64,000 nucleotides of DNA from Slackia sp. (GCA_029266945.1 JARIED010000008.1:1-64000), one strand, 5' to 3'; positions 35,516 to 45,136 are shown, counted from the stretch's first letter. Notes: generated by a model not told the origin, from the letters alone. Translations and numbers: made by a program.

Positions 35516-37099
35516 CTATGCGCCTACCATGACCTGCGCCACAAGCAGTGCGCCGCCGAACACGAACAGGAAGCCGACCATCGGGAGAACGAACTTCAAC
35601 CAATGCGTGTACTTCATGTCCAACATGGTCAATGTTGCCATGACCAGGCCCGTCGGTGCCAGGTAGAGCATTGCGTACTGGCCCCAGTTGTACGCGGAAA
35701 CAATGATGGAGCGGTCGATGCCGACGGTATCGGCGAGGGGCGCCAGGATGGGCATTGCCAAGACGGCCAGGCCCGAAGAAGACGGCACGATGAAGCCGAG
35801 CAGGAAGAAGATGACCATCATCATGATGATGAAGACTGCGCCTTCCATGCCGGCGACGGCGTTGGAGGCCCAGTAGAGCAGGGTGTCGGAGATGAAGCCC
35901 TCTTCCATGATCAGGTTGACGCCGCGCGCCAGACCGATAATCAAGGAAACGCCGACGAGGCTCGAAGCGCCGTTGATGAAGGCGTCGACGACGGTCTTCT
36001 CGTCAATGCCGGTGAGGAAGATGCAGATAATCGCGATGAACAGGAAGGAAGCAGCCATCTGCGGGAACCACCAGTGCAGGTTCACGACGCCGTAGATCAT
36101 AATGACGAAGGCGGCCACGAACAGCACCAGGATGAGCTTGCGACGCCAGTCGAAAGCGGGAATGGTGGAAGAGTTGGAATCATGGACGCTGAAGAGCTTA
36201 GCGAAGTGCTCGCGGTCCTCGTAAGTGTAGGAGGCCTCGGGGTTCTTCTTGATTTTCTTGCAGTACCAGTACAGGTAGCTTACGACCACGATAGCGCCGA
36301 CGACACAGCCGATAACGCGCCATTCGATGCCTTCGGTCCAGGCGACGCCTGCGGCGTTGGACGCGATAACGACGGAGAACGGATTGATCGTGGAGAACGT
36401 GGTGCCCATGGAGCCGGCGAGGAAGATGGCACCGACGCAGACGATGGAGTCATACCCCAGGGCAAGGAATATAGGCACGAGAATCGGGTAGAATGCGACC
36501 GCCTCTTCTTCGAGGCCGCAGGTCGTACCGCCTAGGACCATCAGAGTGCTGACGAGGAATACCAAGAGGAACTCGCGACCCTTGGTTTTCTTCGTCAAGG
36601 CCACCAGACCCGATTCGAATGCGCCTGATGCATTGACGACGCCGATCAAGCCGCCCAGGACGAGAATGAAGACCATGATGTCGACGCCGTTGATGGTGCC
36701 GTTGACCATGGCGGCCGTTACGTCGAACAGGCCTTTGGGCTGCTGAGGCAGTTCCTCGTAAGTACCAGGAACGGAGATGGGTTTGGTAATGGAGCCATCG
36801 AGGAACTTGTCGACGTCGACCTTCATGTCCTGAAGCTCGGGGTCGGCACGGAAGGCCTCTTCGGTCGCGGGAATGGTGCGGACTTCGCCGCTGGGCTCTG
36901 TGATCTGGAACTCGGAGCTATCGGGCAAATAGGCTAGCTTGGAGTAGGCGCCTGCGGGGATGAACCACGTGGCGATAACGGCCAAGATGGTGATCACGAA
37001 CAAAATCGTGAACGCTGTGGGAACGCTGAATTTCTTCTTTTTCTTCGGCGGTGCGTCCACCGCCGTGGCCGGCTTGGCGGTTGTGGATTCTGCTGACAT
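35516..37099 (-). CDS. YfcC-family carrier (DcuC/arsB-like; C4-dicarboxylate or amino-acid type)
   Basis: 527 aa. Lysine-rich cytoplasmic N-terminus (PPKKKKKF), a first helix, an extracytoplasmic loop of about 80 residues, then roughly ten helices with GGTTCGLEEEAVAFYPILVP, GTTFSTINPFSVVIASNAAG and GFIVPSSSGLAVLAMPILAPLAD, typical of the YfcC group (Pfam C4-dicarboxylate anaerobic carrier). The start ATG is preceded on its strand by AAGGAGG. Members are often annotated as basic amino-acid or dicarboxylate carriers; specificity cannot be read here. Divergent from a LuxR-type membrane regulator, which probably controls it. Confidence 0.85.
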   Translation of the reverse strand: MSAESTTAKPATAVDAPPKKKKKFSVPTAFTILFVITILAVIATWFIPAGAYSKLAYLPDSSEFQITEPSGEVRTIPATEEAFRADPELQDMKVDVDKFLDGSITKPISVPGTYEELPQQPKGLFDVTAAMVNGTINGVDIMVFILVLGGLIGVVNASGAFESGLVALTKKTKGREFLLVFLVSTLMVLGGTTCGLEEEAVAFYPILVPIFLALGYDSIVCVGAIFLAGSMGTTFSTINPFSVVIASNAAGVAWTEGIEWRVIGCVVGAIVVVSYLYWYCKKIKKNPEASYTYEDREHFAKLFSVHDSNSSTIPAFDWRRKLILVLFVAAFVIMIYGVVNLHWWFPQMAASFLFIAIICIFLTGIDEKTVVDAFINGASSLVGVSLIIGLARGVNLIMEEGFISDTLLYWASNAVAGMEGAVFIIMMMVIFFLLGFIVPSSSGLAVLAMPILAPLADTVGIDRSIIVSAYNWGQYAMLYLAPTGLVMATLTMLDMKYTHWLKFVLPMVGFLFVFGGALLVAQVMVGA

Positions 37100-37524
37100 T
37101 GTGCCTCCTTGCAGTTGTCGTGCCGCGCCGTCGAAGCGATGCGGCCTCTTTCTCGTTCTATCGAAGGGCCATTCTTCCCTCGGCCTTCGCTAGACAGGAT
37201 TCTTCCTACTGAGGACGTTTCTACATCCATTTCGGGACTTATAGTAAAGGGGCGCAGGCCGCATTGAATAGGGGTGAATGCGGCCTGCGGCTTCGCGTGA
37301 AGTCAAGCATTCGAATGGAAGTTCGGTTAAGTTCGATTGCGTTGTCGATAGTCGCTTTTACGAGACGTAATATATGGCTGGAATGCGTTTTCGGCGATAT
37401 TTAAGAGGGGTTGGGGTCGGGTTTAATTTGGGTGTAAAATACCGAATGCGCCATTTTATGTGAGGTTTTGTTGCCACCGCGGCCTTCCTGCTGGGTTTTG
37501 TTCTTATTACAGGGGCTTATCTGC
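37100..37524. promoter_or_regulatory. Divergent control region, YfcC carrier / LuxR regulator
   Basis: 425 bases, markedly AT-rich for this genome in its right half. It contains a perfect 13-bp inverted repeat (37253-37265 and 37277-37289) and, near the regulator, TTGGGG (37411-37416) and TAAAAT (37435-37440) spaced by 18 bases, a plausible + promoter. No gene is supported inside. Confidence 0.5.
37253..37289. repeat. 13-bp perfect inverted repeat, candidate operator or leader hairpin
   Basis: CGCAGGCCGCATT / AATGCGGCCTGCG with an 11-base loop, about 155 bases upstream of the carrier start. Could be a regulator site as DNA or a stem in the - strand leader. Confidence 0.6.
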
Positions 37525-38493
37525 ATGACGATCGTAGCTATGTTTTATTACACCTTGATGATTTTGCTCGTGAGCATCGTCGCGGCGGCCTTCTGCCTTT
37601 CGGGCTATCTTGTCTCGCATCGACGTTTTCTTATTCTGGCTGGTGTCGGATTTTTTTCGTATTTTCTTGATGTGGTGCTGGTTTTTCAGGACGATTTTTT
37701 GCTGCGTGGTAGCTCAGGATCGCTGGATTCGATTTATTTCGTAGGATCGCAGCTGCCTTCTGTCATCACGGGCGCAGGCCTCGTGACGGCGTTCTGGTTG
37801 TGCCTGTGTGATTTCTTCGAAGTGAAGAACAAGGTGCTTCTTGCTGCGCCTACTGTGGTGTTCGTCATCGGCAGCGTCGTGCTGTATTCTACAGTTGGCA
37901 GCGGACCGATGGGTCTGTTCTTGTTCTATGGGATGCGCTCGCTCGTTATGGCGTGGATGTTGCTTTATGTCGCCGCGCGCTATATCGGTTCGACTGACGG
38001 CATAGTGCGTGAGCGCTTGTGGCGCCATCGTTTCTTCTATTTTGGCCTGTGGGTTTTAGTCGTATGCATCGTGGTCGAGAATGCGGTGTTTATGTTTGTT
38101 ATCGACCCAGGGTTGGTAGAGTCGGGCTCCGTTCCGTTTTTCCCCGAGCGTAATTTCGCCGAGAATGCGCTTATGATTTGGTGCGCTGTGTTCGTTTGCG
38201 CCGGATGCTGGCGTTTGTTCTCGTTGCACTTCAAGACGCCTCCTGCCGATTGTGGCGACAAGTCGGTCGCTTTCGTCGACAACGGCCTTGCATCGTACTG
38301 TGACCGCTACGGTCTATCGGCACGAGAAGAAGAGGTCCTTAGAGAGGTTTTGCTGGGCAAAGATAATCAGTGTATCGCCAGCGAGATGAATCTCGCTCTT
38401 TCTACCGTCAAGGTGCACGTGCACAACATCTTGCATAAGACGGGCCAGGCGAATCGTCAAGATCTCATGCGCGATTTCCGCATGCATTCCTAA
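37525..38493 (+). CDS. Membrane LuxR-family regulator (seven-helix form)
   Basis: 322 aa from ATG 37525 with CAGGGGC 8 bases upstream; a TTG at 37468 would give 19 extra residues and is less well supported. Seven or so membrane helices in residues 5-230 and a C-terminal LuxR helix-turn-helix (about 260-320; LSAREEEVLREVLLGKDNQCIASEMNLALSTVKVHVHNI). Shorter sensory part than the regulator at 19 kb, so it is a different subtype. Its GC content is lower than the flanking genes. Probably regulates the divergent carrier gene. Confidence 0.8.
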   Translation: MTIVAMFYYTLMILLVSIVAAAFCLSGYLVSHRRFLILAGVGFFSYFLDVVLVFQDDFLLRGSSGSLDSIYFVGSQLPSVITGAGLVTAFWLCLCDFFEVKNKVLLAAPTVVFVIGSVVLYSTVGSGPMGLFLFYGMRSLVMAWMLLYVAARYIGSTDGIVRERLWRHRFFYFGLWVLVVCIVVENAVFMFVIDPGLVESGSVPFFPERNFAENALMIWCAVFVCAGCWRLFSLHFKTPPADCGDKSVAFVDNGLASYCDRYGLSAREEEVLREVLLGKDNQCIASEMNLALSTVKVHVHNILHKTGQANRQDLMRDFRMHS

Positions 38494-38731
38494 CGGCGTT
38501 TCACGCGTTACGGTAGCCTGCGGATGCAAGGGTCGTTCGCTGAAAAAGTTATGCTGAAAACTCCATAGACTGTTGACTTTTCGTTTCGTGGGCGGCCGGT
38601 ATGATAGGTCGGAATCGATTGGAAGGCGCGCGGGAAGCGGTGGCTCGCCGGTTGTATTCGACGGCGTACCTGCCAGTCTTCGTGCATCTGCCGTATCACG
38701 GATAGCATGAGCATCAAGGAGTAAGCACACT

Positions 38732-41700
38732 ATGGCATTCGTTCATCTTCACAACCACACCGAGTATTCCATGCTCGACGGCGCTACCAAAATCAAGAAC
38801 ATGGTGCGCCGCGCCGCCGATTTGGGCATGCCCGCCGTGGCAATCACCGACCACGGCGTCATGTGCGGCGTGCCCGAGCTGTGCGATGCGTGCGATGCGG
38901 TCGAGAAGGAGACTGGCACGCGTGTCAAGCCGATTTACGGCTGCGAGATCTACTTCACCGAAGACCTTGAGGTGGGAACGAAGAACAAGTCGCGCTTGTA
39001 TCATATGGTGCTTCTTGCCAAGAACAACGTGGGTTACCACAATCTGGTCCGCCTGGTGTCCGAATCGCACGTGGACAACTTCTATTACAAGCCGCGCACC
39101 ACTTTCGACATGCTGCAGCGCTACTCCGAAGGCCTCATCGCCTCGTCGGCCTGCATTGCCGGCATCATTCCGCGCTGTATCGACGCGCGCGATTTCGACG
39201 GCGCACGCACGTGGGCCCACAAGTTCGCCGACCTTTTCGGGCCCGACGACTTCTACATCGAGCTGCAGGACCAGGGCATCACGACCAACGGCGGCATGAC
39301 CCAGCACGACATGAACGTCGAGCTGACCAAGATTGCCAATGAGTTGGGCCTCAAGACTATCGCCACCAACGACTTCCATTACCTGACGCAGGACGACGCC
39401 CGCGCCCAGGACATCATGCTGTGCATCGGCACCGGCTCCAATATGGATGACGAGAACCGCATGCGCTTCGCCAACGACCAGTTCTATATGAAGACCGAGG
39501 AAGAGATGCGCGCCGCTCTGCGCGACTTCCCCGAGGCGTGCGACAACACGGTAGAGTTGGCCGAGAAGTGCAACGTCGAGCTGGAGCGAGACTCGATTCT
39601 GCCGCGTTTCCCGCTGCCCGACGGCGAGACGGAGGAAAGCTGGTTTCGCAAGCGCGTCCAGGAGGGCCTGGTCAAGCGTTACGGCGATCCCGTGCCCGAC
39701 GAGGTGCAGGAACGCGCCGACTATGAGATGGGCATCATCATCCAGCAAGGCTTCCCTGCATACTTCCTTATCGTGCAGGAATATATCGAATGGGCCCGTA
39801 GCCAGGGCATCGGCGTAGGTCCCGGCCGCGGTTCGGCCGCAGGCGCCATCGTGGCATACGCGATGGGCATCACCGACCTCGATCCGCTGTCCAACGGCCT
39901 GCTGTTCGAGCGATTCCTGTCGCCCGAGCGCGTCGAGATGCCCGATATCGACGTCGACTTCGAGGACGAGCGTCGCCAAGAGGTCATCGAGCACATCAAA
40001 GATGTCTATGGCGAAGACCACGTTTCCGGCGTTATCACGTTCGGCAAGCTGCAGGCGAAAAACGCCATCCGCGACGCTGCCCGCGTGTTGGGCCACCCGT
40101 ACGGCGTGGGCGACCGCCTGTGCAAGATGGTCGGCGACGAGCTCGGTATCACGATCGACAAGGCGCTGGCCACTAATCCCGATTTCAAGAAGGCCTATGA
40201 CGGCGAGCCCGAATCACGCGAGATCATCGACGCTGCGCGCTCGATCGAGGGCAACGTGCGCGGCGAGGGCGTGCATGCGTGCGCCACGATCATCTGCCGC
40301 GACCCGATGTCCGACCACGTGCCCATGAAGCGCGACACCAAGGGTGGCGGCATCATCACGCAATACGACGGCCATTACACGCCCGACCTGGGCCTGCTCA
40401 AGATGGACTTCCTTGGCCTGCGCACCCTGGGCGTGCTTTCGCGCGCGTGCCGCAACATCAAGGAGCGCTTCGGCATCGAGATCATTCCCGAAGAGATCCC
40501 GACCGAGGACGACAAGGCCTTCGAGCTTATGCAGTCGGGCAACATGGACGGATTGTTCCAGGTCGAAGGCGCGCTGTACGTCGGCCTGTTCGCGCGTCTC
40601 CCACCCAAGCGTTTCTCCGACGTCGTGGCGTCGATTGCACTGAACCGTCCTGGCCCGCTTGAGTCCGGCATGGTGGAAGACTATATCAAGGTGGCAAGCG
40701 GCAAGACGCCGGTGCACTATTACGACGACCGCCTGCGCCCGCTGCTCGAGGAAACCTACGGCACCATGGTCTACCAGGAGCAGATCATGCAGATTTCTAT
40801 GGTGATGAGCGGTTTCTCGGCAGGCAAGGCGGACAAGCTTCGTAAGGCGATGGGTAAGAAGAAACTCGACGTCATGATGAAGCTGAAGGACGACTGGTGC
40901 AACGGAGCCGTCGAGAACGGCTATTCGCTCGAAATCGCCGAGAAGATTTGGGAAGACGCCGAGAAGTTCGCGAAGTACGCGTTCAACAAGTCGCATTCGG
41001 CGGCATACGCCATCCTGGTCATGCGCACGGCATACCTGAAGGCGTATTATCCGCACGAATACATGGCGGCCGTCCTGTCCAGCTACATGGGAAACGCCGA
41101 CAAGCTGATCAAGTACATCGCCAGCTGCACGCATAGCAACATTCCGGTTCTGCCGCCCGATATCAATTCATCGAACCTCGAGTTCACGCCGCTCGACGAA
41201 GGCATCCGCTTCGGTCTGGCCGGCGTGCGCGGCGTCGGCGGCGCGGTGGCCGAGGCTATCATCGCCGAACGCAACGCCAACGGTCCGTACGCGAGCCTGC
41301 ACGACTTCGTGAACCGTCTGGACACGAAGTGCTACAACCGCAAGACGCTCGAAGCGCTGATCAAGGCTGGTGCATTCGACAGCACAGGCTATACGCGCAA
41401 GCAGCTTATGTACTTCATCGAGGAGACGCCTATCCTGGAAAGCGCCTCGAAGCGCCAGCGCGACCGCGATGCCGGTCAGGTGAGCATGTTCGATATGTTC
41501 GCAGGCGTCGAGGACAGCGGCTTCAAGGAAGACGTTCCGCCCGCTGACGGCGTGGAATGGGACAAGCGCACGCTGCTTGCCTACGAAAAAGAGATCCTGA
41601 AGATCTACGTGTCGGACCACCCGCTGCGTCCGTTCGAAGGTGCGCTGCGTCGCATAACCAAATACCACCTGGGCGACCTTTCCGAGCACAAGGGCGACAT

Positions 41701-42193
41701 CAACAGCGGCGTGTTCGCCGGACTGATTACGAGCGTCGGCGTGAAGCTGACCAAGAAGGGCAAGAAGATGGCGAACTTCTTGCTCGAGGACACGACGGGC
41801 CATGTCGAAGGCGTGTGCTTCAAGTACGACGATTTCCAGGACGCTTTGCAGGAAGACGCGATCGTGAAGGTGAGGGGCAAGTTCGAGCACTCCGATCGCG
41901 GCGACCAGATCATGGCGTTCGAGGTGGAGCGCCTCGAGCTTGACGAGGCCCATGCCGGTCCGAGCCATCTCGAAATCAGGCTGAACGCCTCCGATTTCGA
42001 TGCGGTCACATCGGCGCAGCTGCAAAAGATCTTGAGGAGCCATCCGGGTCGCGATGCCGTGGTGCTCAGGATCCAGCAGTCCGACGGGCGCAAGTTCCAC
42101 GCCGAACTTCCGATGACGGTGGATGTGACGAACAACCTGCTGTTCTCGGAGATTCTGGATCTTTTCGGCCGCCCGGTATGGAAGGCCAGCTAG
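38732..42193 (+). CDS. dnaE: DNA polymerase III subunit alpha
   Basis: 1153 aa, ATG 38732, RBS AAGGAG a few bases upstream. Replicative polymerase. Order: PHP domain (about 1-280) retaining every metal-site motif (HLHNH, MLDGA, TDHG, GCEIY, YHMVLLAKN, SSACIAG, NDFHYL); palm with catalytic aspartates in PDIDVDFED (D405, D407) and MDFLGLRT (D559); an internal clamp-binding motif QVSMFD at about 916; a C-terminal OB domain (GVFAGLITSVGVKLTKKGKKMANFLLED, split) . Single DnaE1 type; no separate epsilon gene nearby. Confidence 0.96.
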   Translation: MAFVHLHNHTEYSMLDGATKIKNMVRRAADLGMPAVAITDHGVMCGVPELCDACDAVEKETGTRVKPIYGCEIYFTEDLEVGTKNKSRLYHMVLLAKNNVGYHNLVRLVSESHVDNFYYKPRTTFDMLQRYSEGLIASSACIAGIIPRCIDARDFDGARTWAHKFADLFGPDDFYIELQDQGITTNGGMTQHDMNVELTKIANELGLKTIATNDFHYLTQDDARAQDIMLCIGTGSNMDDENRMRFANDQFYMKTEEEMRAALRDFPEACDNTVELAEKCNVELERDSILPRFPLPDGETEESWFRKRVQEGLVKRYGDPVPDEVQERADYEMGIIIQQGFPAYFLIVQEYIEWARSQGIGVGPGRGSAAGAIVAYAMGITDLDPLSNGLLFERFLSPERVEMPDIDVDFEDERRQEVIEHIKDVYGEDHVSGVITFGKLQAKNAIRDAARVLGHPYGVGDRLCKMVGDELGITIDKALATNPDFKKAYDGEPESREIIDAARSIEGNVRGEGVHACATIICRDPMSDHVPMKRDTKGGGIITQYDGHYTPDLGLLKMDFLGLRTLGVLSRACRNIKERFGIEIIPEEIPTEDDKAFELMQSGNMDGLFQVEGALYVGLFARLPPKRFSDVVASIALNRPGPLESGMVEDYIKVASGKTPVHYYDDRLRPLLEETYGTMVYQEQIMQISMVMSGFSAGKADKLRKAMGKKKLDVMMKLKDDWCNGAVENGYSLEIAEKIWEDAEKFAKYAFNKSHSAAYAILVMRTAYLKAYYPHEYMAAVLSSYMGNADKLIKYIASCTHSNIPVLPPDINSSNLEFTPLDEGIRFGLAGVRGVGGAVAEAIIAERNANGPYASLHDFVNRLDTKCYNRKTLEALIKAGAFDSTGYTRKQLMYFIEETPILESASKRQRDRDAGQVSMFDMFAGVEDSGFKEDVPPADGVEWDKRTLLAYEKEILKIYVSDHPLRPFEGALRRITKYHLGDLSEHKGDINSGVFAGLITSVGVKLTKKGKKMANFLLEDTTGHVEGVCFKYDDFQDALQEDAIVKVRGKFEHSDRGDQIMAFEVERLELDEAHAGPSHLEIRLNASDFDAVTSAQLQKILRSHPGRDAVVLRIQQSDGRKFHAELPMTVDVTNNLLFSEILDLFGRPVWKAS

Positions 42194-42302
42194 GAACGAG
42201 GCTTCTCATGGCATGTTGCGGGACGGCCGCGTTCGCTGCGGCCGTCCCGTTTCCGTAATCCGACGTCGCCCGTTTGCGCGCGTCTTGGCTATACATGAGG
42301 AC

Positions 42303-43178
42303 ATGATGACGAAAGAACAGGCGCCCGCAATCGGCGCAATCAACGAAGCGCAGGCCGAAGGCCTCTGCCATACCGTGTCTTTGACCCTGGGCTACAACGG
42401 CGCCCCGTTCGCCGGCTTCGCGCGCCAGGCGGAAAGCCACGTCAAAACCGTTCAGGGCGAACTGGAGCAGGCGCTCTCGCTTTTGTACCGCCGCGAGGTC
42501 AAGACGGTCTGCGCGGGCCGCACCGATGCGGGCGTCCATGCACTGGGCCAGGTGGTCAGCTTCGATCTGACCGAAGACGAGATGCGTGCCAAGACGCTGC
42601 GCTCTCTGCAGCGTTCGATGAACGCGCTGGTGGACGACGGGATCTCCATTTCGGCGGTGGAGGAGCGTCCGTTCGGCTTCAGCGCCCGCTTCGATGCGCG
42701 TTGGCGCGAATACCACTACCATATCTGCACGCAGAGCGCGCGCCCCGTGCTGGTCATGCCGCTTGTGTGGCATCTCGGCGGGGTGGGCCTCGACGCTGAC
42801 GCTATGCGCGCCGCTGCATCGCGTCTCGTGGGCGAGCACGATTTCAAAAGCTTCTGCATGGCCGCGTCGGCCCATATGATCGAGGCCGACGGTCGTTCCA
42901 CCTGCCGTAACGTCATGGCGTGCGATGTCTATCCCGAAATGCTCGTGGGAACGCCCGTGATCACCGTGCGCGTGGTCGGCAATGCGTTTCTGCATTCCAT
43001 GGTGCGCACGATGGTGGGCACGCTCGTCGAAGTGGGCCGCGGCAAGCGCGACGCCGCCTGGATCGATGACGTGCTCGCCGCCCGCGACCGTTCGGCTGCG
43101 GGTCAGAATGCGCCGGCTGCGGGCCTGACGTTTTGGCGTGTCGGCTATGGAGAACAGTGCGTCGAGATCGTCGGTTAA
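42303..43178 (+). CDS. truA: tRNA pseudouridine(38-40) synthase
   Basis: 291 aa from ATG 42303 (a second ATG at 42306 is equally possible); GAGG at 42296-42299 is the RBS. It isomerises U38-U40 in the anticodon arm. Catalytic aspartate in AGRTDAGVHALGQV (about residue 71); other motifs REYHYHI and GNAFLHSMVRTMVGTLVEVG. N-terminus carries about 25 residues before the first strand. Full length. Confidence 0.93.
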   Translation: MMTKEQAPAIGAINEAQAEGLCHTVSLTLGYNGAPFAGFARQAESHVKTVQGELEQALSLLYRREVKTVCAGRTDAGVHALGQVVSFDLTEDEMRAKTLRSLQRSMNALVDDGISISAVEERPFGFSARFDARWREYHYHICTQSARPVLVMPLVWHLGGVGLDADAMRAAASRLVGEHDFKSFCMAASAHMIEADGRSTCRNVMACDVYPEMLVGTPVITVRVVGNAFLHSMVRTMVGTLVEVGRGKRDAAWIDDVLAARDRSAAGQNAPAAGLTFWRVGYGEQCVEIVG

Positions 43179-43282
43179 AAGGCGCGTGGTCGCTTTGCGC
43201 GACGAACGGCGGATTCGGAGCCGTTTCGGTGTTCGAACGTTTCCAGTATGTTGCCATTCGTCGCTTGTGGCGAATTCTTCCA

Positions 43283-43309
43283 TTGGGAACTGGGGCACTA
43301 CGCTACAAT
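43283..43309 (+). promoter_or_regulatory. Candidate promoter of the NSS transporter
   Basis: TTGGGA (43283-43288) and TACAAT (43304-43309), spacing 15. Both are partial matches; the position, 145 bases before the start and ahead of a leader hairpin, is the main support. Confidence 0.35.
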
Positions 43310-43351
43310 AAAGTGCCATATTCGCGAAACGGATCGTTTTGTTGACTAAAA

Positions 43352-43390
43352 GGTTCGCACATCAAGCTGCAAGAATGTGCGAGCCATTTT
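43352..43390 (+). terminator. Terminator/attenuator in the NSS transporter leader
   Basis: 11-bp stem (GGTTCGCACAT 43352-43362, ATGTGCGAGCC 43375-43385 with one G-U) and ATTTTC tail. It may end truA transcripts or attenuate the transporter. A further palindrome GCGGGCGTACGCCCGC lies at about 43420-43435. Confidence 0.55.
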
Positions 43391-43453
43391 CATATCGGTC
43401 CGGTTTCGCTTCGGTTCGCGGGCGTACGCCCGCCTGGATGGAAAGGACGGACC

Positions 43454-44836
43454 ATGGCAGATTCGGCTACTCCCGCACGTGCATCTTGGTCGGGCAAGCT
43501 GGCGTTCGTGCTGGCAGCCGCCGCTTCCGCGGTCGGCCTGGGCAGCATGTGGCGCTTCCCGTATCTGGCGGCGAAATACGGCGGAGGCACGTTCTTGTTC
43601 GTGTATCTCGTGTTCGTATTCACCATCGGTCTGGCTTTGCTGCTGCTCGAGACGGCGCTCGGCCGTAAGACGGGGCAGAGCTCGATCGGCGCCTTCAAGG
43701 CGTTCGGCAAGAAGTACATGTTCATCGGCGTGCTGATGTCGGCGGTTCCGTTCATTATCGTGCCGTATTACTGCGTTATCGGCGGCTGGGTCACCAAATA
43801 TTTGGTCGGTTATGCGGTCGAGGGTCCCGCGGCCCTTGCCGACGGCGGCGGGTTCTTCACGAACTTCATCACCAGCGGATCCGAGAGCATGGCATTCATG
43901 CTGGTGTTCATGGCCCTGACCTATCTGGTCGTCGCGTTGGGCGTCAACAAGGGCATCGAAAAGGCGAATCTCGTCATGATGCCGCTGCTGATCGTCATGG
44001 CCGCGGGCGTCGCGATCTACGCGCTCACGCTGCCGGGCGCCATGGACGGTCTGGCGTTTTACTTGCTGCCTGACCTGAGCGCTATTTCTCCCGAGTTGAT
44101 TATCGCAGCGCTCGGGCAGACGTTCTTCACGTTGTCGTTGGCCATGGGCATTATGGTGACCTACGGATCCTACCTGAAGAAGTCCACCAAGCTCACTTCC
44201 AGCGTCACGCAGATCGCGGGCACCACGTTCGGCGTCTCGCTGCTCGCAGGTCTCATGATCATCCCTGCCACCTTCGCCGCCCTCGGCTCCGGCGAGGCCG
44301 TGGCTGAGAACTCCGGTCCGTCGCTGATGTTCATCATCCTGCCCCAGGTGTTCCAGAACATGGGCGGCATGGCTTCCGCGCTGGGCTTCGTGTTCTTCAT
44401 CCTGGTCCTGTTCGCGGCGCTGACGAGCTCCATCTCGCTCGTCGAGACCTGCACCTCGATCATTTCCGACGGCACCAAGTGCTCCCGCCGCCGCGCGCTG
44501 GTCATCGTGATCGCCTTCACCACGGTCATGGGCATCATCGTCAACATGGGCTACAGCTCGCTGTCGTTCATTCAGCCTCTGGGCGAGGGCTCTTCGATCC
44601 TCGACTTCCTCGACTTCGTGTCCAACTCCGTTTTGATGCCGATTGCCGCACTGCTGACCTGCATCTTCGTCGGCTGGATCATCGGCCCGAAGGTCGTCAT
44701 CGACGAGGTCCGCGAATCCGCCAAGTTCAAGCTGGCAGGCGTTTGGACCGTGATGGTCAAGTACGTCGCTCCCGTCGTGCTGGTGGTCATCCTGGTCGCC
44801 TACGTTGCGCAGACGCTGGGGTTGTTCTCCATGTAG
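43454..44836 (+). CDS. Neurotransmitter:sodium symporter (NSS/SNF) family transporter
   Basis: 460 aa, ATG 43454, RBS AAAGGACGG. LeuT-fold Na+-dependent amino-acid or amine importer. The family signature in helix 1 reads ASAVGLGSMWRFPYLAAKYGGGTF; most members have Asn where this has Ser (GLGN), a residue that in LeuT (Asn27) ligates the Na1 ion. Eleven to twelve helices, with the helix 6-8 segment (TFFTLSLAMGIMVTYGSYL) conserved. Substrate not predictable. Gene is single; strong terminator downstream. Confidence 0.88.
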   Translation: MADSATPARASWSGKLAFVLAAAASAVGLGSMWRFPYLAAKYGGGTFLFVYLVFVFTIGLALLLLETALGRKTGQSSIGAFKAFGKKYMFIGVLMSAVPFIIVPYYCVIGGWVTKYLVGYAVEGPAALADGGGFFTNFITSGSESMAFMLVFMALTYLVVALGVNKGIEKANLVMMPLLIVMAAGVAIYALTLPGAMDGLAFYLLPDLSAISPELIIAALGQTFFTLSLAMGIMVTYGSYLKKSTKLTSSVTQIAGTTFGVSLLAGLMIIPATFAALGSGEAVAENSGPSLMFIILPQVFQNMGGMASALGFVFFILVLFAALTSSISLVETCTSIISDGTKCSRRRALVIVIAFTTVMGIIVNMGYSSLSFIQPLGEGSSILDFLDFVSNSVLMPIAALLTCIFVGWIIGPKVVIDEVRESAKFKLAGVWTVMVKYVAPVVLVVILVAYVAQTLGLFSM

Positions 44837-44847
44837 CGCTCGCGGGG

Positions 44848-44960
44848 TCGCATCCGAAGTCGCCCGCTTTCCTACCGCTCGCTTTGCTCGCTATGCGTCG
44901 AGCTCCGCTTGACAGCCTATGAATGGCGAAGTGTGAGGAAGCGAGCGATTCGGATCGCGA
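44848..44960. repeat. Long imperfect inverted repeat downstream of the NSS gene
   Basis: Arms at about 44848-44870 and 44938-44960 (TCGCATCCGAA... against ...TTCGGATCGCGA) pair with a few mismatches across a 67-base spacer. It lies in the 300-base gap 44837-45136, which otherwise holds only the terminator at 44983 and the ychF leader. Confidence 0.35.
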
Positions 44961-44982
44961 TCCCGCTCGTTTGGGCTTTTAG

Positions 44983-45016
44983 GACCCGCGCTCTTTGGAG
45001 CGCGGGTCTTTTTTTG
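44983..45016 (+). terminator. Strong terminator before ychF
   Basis: Stem GACCCGCGCTC / GAGCGCGGGTC, TTTG loop, seven T. Confidence 0.92.
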
Positions 45017-45136
45017 TTTGCAGGTGAGAGGATGATCCGGGTGCTTGGATTCGGGTCTTTTCATGCGTGCTTGCATGGTTTGGTATGATGGACGGTACGT
45101 TTATTCGTCGCTTTCACGGCTTCAAGGAGATATGCC

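Noticed and set aside
44837-45136. tRNA gene in the NSS-ychF gap
   Set aside because: No cloverleaf with T-loop GTTCRA and matching acceptor stem could be folded by eye.
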